DNA of 64,000 nucleotides from Cordia subcordata. Taxonomy: Eukaryota > Streptophyta > Magnoliopsida > Boraginales > Cordiaceae. The position numbers and the translations under genes are program-made. Positions 45,101 to 54,800 of the stretch are shown piece after piece. The notes under the pieces were generated by a model. It saw nothing but the letters and a program-made list of their open reading frames with translations, ran no database searches and was not told where the DNA came from. How positions within the stretch are numbered: position 1 is the first letter of the stretch; each line of letters starts with the position of its first letter. The stretch covers positions 20,768,501 to 20,832,500 of the forward strand of contig JAPTOF010000003.1 of assembly GCA_028554755.1 (NCBI GenBank), written 5' to 3'.

Positions 45101-47330
45101 AGGAGGAAAATCAACAATGCCGAACCCACTCCACAAAAGTTTGACTATAAGTTCGAAGTGACCTCCTTCGTACATGTGGCATTATTGTATTAGTGGATTA
45201 TTTTACCTATATCAATTGCCCTCTTGGACTTCATTTGAAACATGGAATGTGTCAATGGAGTCCATGTGAGTCTATGTCTTTCATTCTTCAATTGTAATTG
45301 TGCCTTTCCCCGCTAAGACACATTTGCACACTTACTAACCAACACCATTAAGCTTCGAACATGAAAACTTTTGGCCGAACCTTCAGTTCAGTACTTCGCT
45401 CATACGTTCAAGTCACAACTACCTCCTTAGCGACGCGTTAGGACACGTATGAGTCTTGAACTTGTTTTCTTGCATCTAGTTACTTTTGTTTTGAGCTCTA
45501 ATTGTGCTCACCCTTTTGAAAATAGAATAAATCAAAGGCATCATTAACTACGCAGACCATGTCCCTTAGCATATTAGTGCTTATGAAGACTTCGTTTATA
45601 AGAATTATCTTCAAGTCAAAGTTGTCTACCATTAGTTCGCCCCTTATCATGCTTTTTGACCAAAGGTTGTACCTCTTGGGCCTAAGACTTATGCTTTGTG
45701 CATAAAAACTTGCTTCGAGCCAAAGTTGCCCTTCTTTGGTTTGCGCTTCCTAATTGTCCTTTGGGTAAAACTCATCTACTTTGGTCACAAATGAATGCTT
45801 GGCCTCTTTAAGTAGGTCTTACCAAATTAAATTGATATTAAAAGACTCACACTTCTTATTTGAACTCTACGCCTACGACAAGTTTCTCCCTTTGAGAGGA
45901 GCCTCCTTAAGTTTCTTCGGCTTTATTTGCACTTTAAGTTTCTTGACCAAAGCCCTTTTAATATGCTTCAGCCATGTCTCAGCTTATAAGTTTGACGTTT
46001 GTTTTACAAGTTCAATGCCTATTTTTGAATTGGTCCAAGCTCTACTCTACATCTAATGGTTTTGCACTTGGAGCTATATGCGTATGGCAAGCTTCTTTTT
46101 TAAACCAAAGCCCTTCTTCTTCGCTTCAGCATTGATCAAACTTTCAAATTTTTTGATCGAAGCCTCTCTAACATGCTTTGAACTTGTACCAGCTAAAATT
46201 TGATATAAGTTTAACAAGCTCGACATTTACGTTACAGCTCTCTGGAGCTAATTAGCCCCGCAATTCATATTATGTTTAAGGAGAAGCTTCACCTATATGT
46301 GTTTGACTCGAAACCTATCCGCTGCGCCTTGCTTCACTTGTTCCACGTCCAAAGCGGGGGCTCTTCATGCTTTCTTTTCAGGTTAATTTCTTATTGTTCA
46401 CGGCTTTAGCCTTGGCTTCTCATGCGATTTTAGTGGTTCCTTTTCTTGAAGATGAGTCGATGGTTGGCTTAAACTTCGTCTTTGTTCAAATTTAGAGCTT
46501 GGGTTTTGTAGTAGGATAATTGCTTGAGACACACACACTGGTTCATATTACGCTCAACGATATGCCTCGAGACTTTAACTCCTTTCATGGTTTTTTTATT
46601 GTTACACTTGCTTGATATGTAAATGCGAGGGTCCAAGCTTTGGTTTTGAACTGTAAGATTTCTAATTTTGGCCCCAAACTTTATGCTTTGCTCATCACCT
46701 TTTCACAGGTCTCCTTGGCATAAACAACACGCTTTGCACAGCAAAGTACTTTTTAGCGGCTAAAACCTTTGTTTCAGCCATAATCACGAACGAAGCCTTG
46801 ACTCTATGCTTCGGCTATCTTATTCACTCTGGACACCATTCTTGCATATTTGTTACCCCTCTATTGGTCTACTTCGGGCTTCGATTTGTGCAGGTAAGTG
46901 TCTTTATGAGTTGTGCTTCTTTGCCAACTTCTTCGCTGGTTCGACTAAAGGTCAAGGATACCCGTTCCTTACCTCGTTTAGCTCTTTACAGGTCAGTGTG
47001 CCTTGTGGTTTATGGCTTTGGATTCCAACTTTAACCACTAACCCCAAACATATTCTTTGCGTTATCTTTTTGTAAGCTTTTCTCCTCGCCCCAGCTTGAC
47101 TTGCTTTCAATCATAACAAGTACAACCATCTCTTTACTCAAGCTTTTTGTTTTCTAGTTTTTACCCTTCTACAGTGGGTATTTTCTTTGGTGCAGGTTTA
47201 AGTTGGTTCTTCTTGCTACACCTTATAGTCAGTCCGTCCCTGGTAATGGGAAATTGGTCTCTGCCTCATCATAGTTTGTAAGGGTCACACGAGGCACGGT
47301 CCTAGGAAGCCCTAGATGGTAAAACCTCTA
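45100..47330. other. Non-coding interior of the Tat-like element
   Basis: Pyrimidine-rich plus strand with recurring short phrases such as TTTGCACTT, CTTCAGC, TTGACC and AAGCC. No protein domain could be read on either strand; short frames at 45781 and 46798 are low-complexity Phe/Leu/Cys-rich. Probably decayed spacer. Confidence 0.4.
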
Positions 47331-48650
47331 CCAGAATGGTCCGCTCTTAAACTCAAGAGTTGGAAAAAGATGAGCAAGTTCCAAAGATTCATAGATTATG
47401 GGCAGTTTCGTCCCTATGTCAAGGTTAGAGTTCTCGGGCTTGAAGAATGAGCTTACTCCTTGCCCCCTAGTGAATTCACTTTTTACAAGGAGATGTTGGA
47501 GATCGGTCTAACTATTCCCTTTCCTGAGGAGCTCTTCAACAAATGGTTCTGTTTCTATAATCTTTGCCCCACCTAACTTACTCCCAATGGGTGGAAGACA
47601 TTGGTGGTCTTCGTATCTATCTTGAGGGACCATAAGATCACACCCATCACTGACGTCTTCAGCCAATTTTTTAAAGTTTCCAAGTCCCCAGGCTTGGTTG
47701 GGTGGTATTATATCTCGCCACATGGGTACATCATGCTATCTAGCCTCAAGAAGAAAAAACCAAGGGAAAGTTAGTAAAGCAAGTTTTACTTTATCAAGTT
47801 AGATAGTCAAGCTTGAATGGCTTCAAGGCACTGGGGAATCACCCATTCACCTATGGAACTAGGTTTAGAGGCTTTAAGAGTGAAGCCTATTCACTGATTG
47901 ATCTTGGATAGGAAAGATAGGGCATCGGAGTCTTTTGATACCAAGCTTTAACCAAGTGATATTGACAAAGGAGGGGCTATGCCATAGAGCGGTTCCCTTA
48001 TCTCCTAATCCGATAGTCTTCGAGAGTGAGTTAGAGAATGAGACTATAAACGAGGGTCAATCTATACTTGCGGCAAATGACAAATACAAGGATCAATATT
48101 AGTTCCCAGGCAGGCCAAAGATGACTTCTCTACTTTTATAGAGTTGACCGCCCTCATTGTTGACAAAACCTTTGCTTTGCTTGAGGTAAGTCCCCTTATA
48201 AGAGGCACATTTCTCTTTTATCTTTGTTGTTTTCTTTGTACTCTAACCTCCTTATGCTTCTTCTCTTATAGGCATGGACAAGAAGTGACTATAAGAGATC
48301 TGTTCTTCCATTGTTGCTTCCCAATCCAGAAAGATTAGGCTAAGTTGCCAGGCTTCTGGAGCTGGCCCTTCTCCCCCTATTGAACCTACTAAGCATCGTC
48401 GGCCTTCTCCCCCTGCCGGACCTGCTAAACCTGAATGAGAGTATGATATCGCACTCTCTGAGCTAAAGGCCATGCATATAGAGCTCACCGCTAAGAAGGA
48501 GAAATAGGATGCCTTTATCAAGTTAGTCGGGAAAGGCGGGAAAGAGGCGCAAAGAAGGTCGTAGCTAACTTCAAGCAAAGCGAAGAGTTCTAAATCCTCT
48601 TCATAGTAAAGTATGCTCTGGTTACCCTGGAGGCCACGATCCAACTGTTA
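47330..48650 (+). pseudogene. Antisense ORF with a 'putative gypsy type transposon' (PF04195-like) domain
   Basis: On the plus strand, opposite to gag and integrase, 47345-47440 reads SKFQRFIDYGQFRPYVKVR. After a frame change, 47468-47770 reads FTFYKEMLEIGLTIPFPEEL, NKWFCFYNLCPT, one stop, LTPNGWKTLVVFVSILRDHK, FSQFFKVSKSPGLVGWYYIS. The order P-F ... F-Y-N-L-x-P-x-Q-L-x-P-N-x-W ... F-F ... G-W-Y-Y-x-S matches the domain as I recall it. Further on are a Pro-rich stretch (GPSPPIEPTKHRRPSPPAGP) and a helical, charged stretch (ALSELKAMHIELTAKKEK). A likely intron lies at 48186-48271. Stops and frame changes show it is dead. Confidence 0.68.
48186..48271 (+). other. Apparent intron in the antisense ORF
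   Basis: A consensus donor GAG|GTAAGT, a T-rich tract and the acceptor CTTATAG|GCATGG bound 86 bp that interrupts the readable ORF. Size and borders fit a plant intron; splicing is inferred. Confidence 0.45.
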
Positions 48651-48929
48651 ACGACCATTGTCTATGCGATCCCGAGCTTCAATCCCATCCCTTTCATGCC
48701 AGCTCCAGTCCCTTTGACTTTTCTTCACGGTGCTGCCACTCCAGGTTATGGTGTCCCCGCTTTCTTTAACGTGGAACATCCAGAGGTGGTTGCTAGGAGC
48801 ACTTCTTCTTTGTAGGCTTAGCTCTTTAGGAAGCCTTTTATGCCTTCTCACTTATGTCTTTAGTTGTTTCCCTCAAAATTTGGACTCATCTTTCTTGAAC
48901 ACGGAGTTTGTAAACTTTTATGATAGCTG

Positions 48930-49585
48930 ATACGTAGCCTGCAAGGAATTGTGTAGTTTTCATATTAAAATGTTGCCTTTGACTCACTTGTGCCTTATAT
49001 CAATGGACACTTTGTCATAATTTGTCATTATATTTGTCTTGCAACTTATAAGGGTTTCGACCTTTTTTTTGTTAGCCAAGAATGGATTTTTCAAATTACC
49101 TTAGCATTACTTGTTCTACTATAGCTTATACTTGTTTGTGTTCACATAGTTAATGCATCGCTTGTTTTACCTACACGAGATAGATGGGTTTAGCCTAATG
49201 TTTTATCATTTCCTCACTTAAGGTTGTTTTATACACTCTGGACACACCCTACAAGGCCCATGCTCCCTTGATAACCAAGTTCTTTACCTACGCGAGGTAG
49301 GTAGGTTTGGCTTAATGTTTTACCACTTCTTCACTGAAGTTTGGTTTATACACTCTAGACACACCCTACAAGGCCCATGCCCCCTTAGTAACCAAGTTGG
49401 GTAGAGAATAGCCTGAGGTGCGCATTGTACTCCAACATCTTAGGCTTATACATGAGAGTTTTTTCCTTACAGAATTTTCCCTCTTTGTTCGCTAAAGCAA
49501 ATGTTACAATAGGATAAAAATAGATTGACATTCAAACTACAGAGTGAACACTTTCCATTGAATCTTAGTGAGAATACAACTGGCT
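48930..49585. other. Spacer between the antisense ORF and the integrase end
   Basis: Contains a direct duplication of about 130 bp: TACACGAGATAGATGGGTTTAG..CACACCCTACAAGGCCCATGC at 49171-49265 recurs as TACGCGAGGTAGGTAGGTTTGG..CACACCCTACAAGGCCCATGC at 49289-49380. No gene. Confidence 0.55.
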
Positions 49586-50200
49586 CTATGGCTTTGATTG
49601 AATACAACCACGTGGCTCGTAGGCTTTAATTGAACACAATAGATTCATTTTAAAAATAGGCTTAGCATAATGTGGGTAGAGGTTTTCTACATTCCAAACG
49701 TTCTTGAGCTCCTTGCCATCTATGTCTATCAACTTGTCCATGCCATGACGAATTTCCTCTGTAACTAGGTATAGACCCTGCCAATTAGTTCTCAGCTTGC
49801 CATATCCTTTATCCCCTTTGAATTTGGCTTTTCTCAAGACTAAGCCCCCTTTATGAATCAACTTTGCCTTTATATTCTTAGCAGAGCCCCGAACCGTCAC
49901 TTCCTTGTACGTTGTGGTCCGAAGACAAGCTATATCTCTTATTTCATCTAACAAGTCTAGATACTCTTTCATGCTTTGGTCATTAAGCCTTGGGTCATAA
50001 TTTGCAAGTCTTCAACTTTGACACCTAATTTCAGTAGGTATCACTGCTTTAGCTCCAAATTCTAACCTAAATGGGTTTCCTTAGTCACAGTACTTGGGGT
50101 ACTCCTTATGTACCACGAAACTTCTTGCAGTACATCCACCCACAGGCCCTTCGTACCCCCTATTAGCTTTTAACCCATGTAGCAAAGTTTAGTTTGTCAC
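49586..50200 (-). pseudogene. Gypsy integrase C-terminal remnant
   Basis: 49586-49972 reads VRGSAKNIKAKLIHKGGLVL, then KLRTNWQGLYLVTEEI and GKELKNVWNVENLYPHY, the classical C-terminal end of gypsy integrase (G-D-L-V-L, G-K-L-x-x-N-W-x-G-P-Y, W-N-x-x-x-L). Immediately upstream on the minus strand, another frame reads N-P-F-R-L-E-F-G-A-x-A-V-I-P, the preceding integrase segment. Frames are broken. Confidence 0.82.
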
Positions 50201-50323
50201 TCTACATGTCTATTGCATTGTGGGTGTCCTACGTATGCAAATTTTAGTTTAATTCCCTAGGTACTCTCTTCCTCTCTCGCAGCAACCTTAGTACCACGAT
50301 TGACATTCTCATGAATAAACTTT

Positions 50324-50845
50324 TCAGCTTCTTTCATCAAGCTGACGAAGGAACGATAGTCTTGCATTGAGATATCGAACTAGAAAGGTCCTAGTTTCAA
50401 CCCTCGGACATAGGCTATAATGGGTGCTCCTTTCATTCGGATATGTATCCTTGAGTGCTACATTGTTAAACCTCTTTGTATACTCACGTAGAGATTCATT
50501 CAGTTCTTGTTGATATAAGAACAAAGTTAAAGATGTTTTTGGGATAACTTGACTGTTGACAAACCTGTCAATCAATCACTGAGCAAATAGATCAAAGCTA
50601 GATATCAACCTGTCGGGTAGGTACTTATACCAATCATACGCGGTGTCTACCAATAAAGTTAGGAAGGCTTGACACATCAGTGCATCTGATAATCTATGAA
50701 TCATAAGAGTGCTTTCAAAGATGCTTATATGGTTCTCTAGGTTAGTGCGCTCGTCATACATGGGGAGAGGAGGTATGTGAACCCATAGTGGTAACCTAGC
50801 CGCCTCTATCTCCAATGTGAAGGACATTGATTTTTTGGCCATCAT
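50324..50845 (-). pseudogene. Gypsy gag remnant of the Tat-like element
   Basis: 50576-50845 begins MMAKKSMSFTLEIEAARLPL and contains P-M-Y-D-E-R-T-N-L-E-N-H, S-D-A-L-M-C-Q-A-F and A-Y-D-W-Y-K-Y-L-P. 50324-50575 continues F-V-N-S-Q, then QQELNESLREYTKRFNNVAL. These match the central gag of gypsy elements. A frame change near 50575 and others downstream break it, and it is followed within 130 bp by integrase sequence. Confidence 0.85.
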
Positions 50846-51069
50846 AATGTAAAATAATAGTTAATGTGTTTGGATTTATATTATTTTTTAGAATTGGTAT
50901 GAAATTTTGGATGGTTTACAAGCACATTTTAAGAGTTTGAAAGAATCTGGACAGGTTGAAAGAAGTGTTAAAATAATAGTTGAAAGTAGATTTTAGAAGC
51001 AAGTTTTAGAAGCAAATTATTTGAATGAATGAAGGAAGCAACGGGACAGGGGTTTACATAGAGACTTGT

Positions 51070-51410
51070 GAGGCTGACTTCGTTAATTGAATAGCCGAAA
51101 TTGGGATTTCGCATATCCAATAAACGAATTTGGCTGCCACCTAGTCAAGAATATATTTGCTGACGTGATGGATGAATGATGTCACAAACTTTCGGCTATT
51201 GAAAAGCCGAAACCTGCCACACTGAAAAAGGAATATATTCTCCAATAATTTTCGGCTATTGTATAGTCGAAAGCTAAATTTTCGGTCATTAAAAAGTCAA
51301 AAATGGATTATTTGTCTGCCAGCGTGTCAAATAAGGAGGTTACTTTTTTCAAAATATTTTCATTTTTTTAATTGACCATTTCAACTTTTAAATAGTCAAA
51401 AATAATATAT
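51070..51410. repeat. Array of short palindromes, TTTCGGCTATTgaaaAGCCGAAA type
   Basis: TTTCGGCTATTGAAAAGCCGAAA at 51190-51212 is a self-complementary unit. TTTCGGCTATTGTATAGTCGAAA (51250-51272) and TTTCGGTCATTAAAAAGTCAAAA (51280-51302) are progressively decayed copies; half-units lie at about 51086-51100 and 51370-51405. Spacer text such as GAATATATTxxCCAATAA and TGCCA also recurs. It lies less than 500 bp upstream of the MYB-CC start codon. Confidence 0.8.
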
Positions 51411-51874
51411 TTAAAATTCATTTCAAAACAAAATTATTTTTATAAGAAATTTTATCATTTGTGTCATTTATACAAAAAAACCAAATGGTGCCAGCCTTTT
51501 CTTTGTGTCTGTACGATTGTACATTTTGCCTCCTCTCACCAAACCGTACCTGAAATTCACCTTTTTTTTTTTCTTTTAACTCTTTTTTCCTTCCTTACTC
51601 CTTATACTCCCTACCACATCAATCGATCAAGAGGGCTGGCTGTCCAACTCAGCAGTCACTAGACTTGGCTTTATGCGCTAGAATTAAAAGAAAAACAAAC
51701 AAACAAACAAAAAAGAAGAAGAAAAAAAGGAACTTTTTTCTAAAAAAAAATCTTTTTCTCATCTTCTATGCAGTAAAAATTAGAATTTAACAATTTCCAT
51801 TTGATTTGATCTGTCTCAAGTTGGGTTTTTTAGTCTATTGATTTTGGTTTCTCTTAAATCCAAAGATTGTTGCT

Positions 51875-54800
51875 ATGCTTCCAAGATTGATTCAACCCCG
51901 TGAAGACAATGATTCCAGGGGGTTTGGTGGTGGTGGTGGTGGCGGCGCCGCCGCCGCCGCGGAGCCGTGCCTGGTTCTCACCTCCGATCCGAAGCCTCGC
52001 CTCCGGTGGACTGCTGACCTCCACGAGCGCTTCGTCGATGCTGTTACTCAGCTGGGTGGCCCCTCCAGTTAGTATTATTTTCTCTTTTTTTTTTTTTTTT
52101 TTTCCCTAGCTCCTGTAACTGAGCATTGTCATGTCTCCGAATCCAGAACCATGACACACTTGCGTGATAGGATTAAAGATTAGAATGGTTAATCCAAATT
52201 ATTAGGTATTCACCCGAAGCGAATTTATTAACGATTTTTATATTATGTTCAACACTGAGTTGACAGGAATAAATATAAATGCATTGTATTGGTTAACCCA
52301 AATTGTTACCTGAGCTGGCGAAGCTAACTTATTAACCAATCTCGTATTATGTTTCGCACCAATGTAGACATGGTAATGTTTATGTAAACCCCAAAATATT
52401 TTAAAAGAAAGAGAAAGAAAAAAAAATTGTAAAAGAAAAAAGAGAGAATCCATTTTGTCCCCAATGTGGCGTTTATTACCATTTGGGATTCAATCTCTTT
52501 GCTGGATTTTGGGATCATTTGGATTGACTTTTTCTAAGTGCCAAAGCTGCATTCTTTAACAATTTTTGAAAAAAGTATTTTTGTTTTGAGAAGTTAAAGT
52601 TTCTAGCTTTTAAAAAAAATTGTATTTAAGCTTTTTTTTCAAAGTTTTAAGTTTTTGGAAGTCAAGTCAAATAGTTATTGCAAAAAGAGTCCATTTTTTT
52701 TTTCTAAAAAAAAAGTATTTTTTTTCTTGAAAAAAGGTCAATCCGAAGAAACCCCTTGTTTGTTGGTATTGATGGTATGCCATATTGAGTTAGAGTTGCT
52801 TGTGAGTAATTTGTGATATTCATATGTTAATTTATAGGATGACTGTTTTTGCCTCCTACATTTTAGTTTCCATTGAAATCTAGACTAGTATTTGCTCGGA
52901 CCATTTGCATCAGTAAACATTTTCACAAAAATTAAGCTCAGGTAGTGGCAGGTAAGATTCCGCTGGATATGATCGGACGAGCATTTTGTTGTGGATGTTG
53001 AATAGTTCATCGTACAAGGATTTTGTTGTGGATGTCGAATAGTTGAGTGATATCTGTAGATCTATACACGTAGAGAAGACTTATGTGAAGACATATGTAA
53101 AATAGTTAGATATTTTGTCAAATAGATAGGCTGCAGTAGGTTGTACAGTGTAAATAGTAAACTGAATGTACATCTAAGTGTGGTTAGTTACATTTAGTTA
53201 GAGTGACATCTATAAAGTGTCCAGCTGTCACTATAGTTAGTTATTCTAACTACTGCACCTATAAATACTAGATTGTATGTGATTATCAATAACAGAAGAT
53301 GATTTCAGAAAGATATTTTCTCTCTCTCTACTTATTCATGGTATCAGAGCCTGGAAGCCAAACGGCACAGGTTCGATCCTTACCGCCACCTATTTAATTA
53401 AATTGTCCACGTGCAAGCTCTAAACAAATCACGCTACACAATAAATAAACCAATATCCTCCCTACAAACTTAAACTTTTAGATGAGGTGGTAACTCTAAC
53501 ATGGTATCAGAGCATGAAGAAGTAGAGTGAGAGAGAAAATATCTTTCTGAAATCATCTTCTGTTATTGATAATCACATACAATCTAGTATTTATAGGTGC
53601 GGTAGTTAGAATAACTAACTATAGTGACAGCTGGACACTTTATAGCTGTCACTCCAACTAACTGTAACTAACCACACTTAGATGTACATTCAGTTTACTA
53701 TTTACACTGTACAACCTACTGCAGCCTATCTATTTGACAAAATACCTAACTATTTTACATATGTCTTCATCCCCCCTCAAACTGAACTGTGGCAAAAGCC
53801 AAGGGTAGTTTGCTCTTGATGTAGTTGAATTTCTGAGCTGTTAAAGGCTTGGTGAGCAGGTCTGCCAGTTGATCCTGAGAAGGAACATAGGCCAATTTCA
53901 AAACTTGATTGACTACTTGATCTCTGATAAAGTGATAGTCAACCTCTATATGTTTAGTTCTGGCATGAAAAATAGGATTAGCTGCAAGAGCCATAGCAGA
54001 CTGGTTGTCACAAAACAGAACTGGTGTAGGAAATTCAATGCCCAGATCCTGCAGGATGTAGGACAACCATTTCACCTCAGTGGCTGCCAAGGCCATTGCC
54101 CTATACTCTGCTTATGTAGAACTCCTAGCAACAGTGTGTTGTTTCTTGGAAACCCAAGAGATGAGATTAGGTCCTAGGAAGATTGAAAACCCTGATGTAG
54201 ATCTTCTGTCTACAACATCTGAAGCCCAATCAGAGTCTGTGTAGCCATATAGAATGAAATCTCTAGGTCTGAAATGTAACCCTTGCCATATAGTGCCCTT
54301 TACAAATCTGATACATCTCTTAAGACTAGAAAAATCAGCCTGAGTAGGAGAGTGCATTTTCTAACACAAGGTATTGACTGCATACTGCAAGTCAGGTCTT
54401 GTGACTGTTAAGTATTGAAGAGCCCCTACCAAGCTTCTAAACAAAGTAGCATCAGGATAAGGAGTTGAAGAATCTGATGTCTGAGATGGCTTTAACACTG
54501 TAGGAATATGAGCTGCATTACATGTGTCCATGCCTGCCTTCTTCAAAAGATCAAGAGCATATTTATGTTGATGAAGTAACAGGCCCTGAGCTGTTTGAAC
54601 TACTTCAAGTCCTAAGAAATAGGAAAGACTACCAGGGTCCTTCATAGCAAATTGAATGTGCATGGATTGAAGTGGTGTAGCAATGTAAGACTGAGAACTA
54701 CCAGTGATAATTATATCATCTACATAGATGAGCATGACTGTGAAGTCATGAGGAGTCCTATGAATAAAGAGAGAAGTATCAGCCTTGCTATTTTTAAACC

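Larger units (their letters stand above)
44200..50870 (-). mobile_element. Decayed Tat-like Ty3/gypsy element with an antisense ORF
   Basis: Read on the minus strand: gag at 50324-50845, then the end of integrase at 49586-50200 with nearly all of pol deleted, then a long 3' region with an opposite-strand ORF at 47330-48650, then a region with tandem repeats and an LTR-like TATA/leader stretch at 44270-44800. Long 3' regions with additional, often antisense, ORFs are a known feature of the Tat lineage. Neither LTR pair nor target duplication could be delimited, so the outer coordinates are approximate. Confidence 0.7.
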
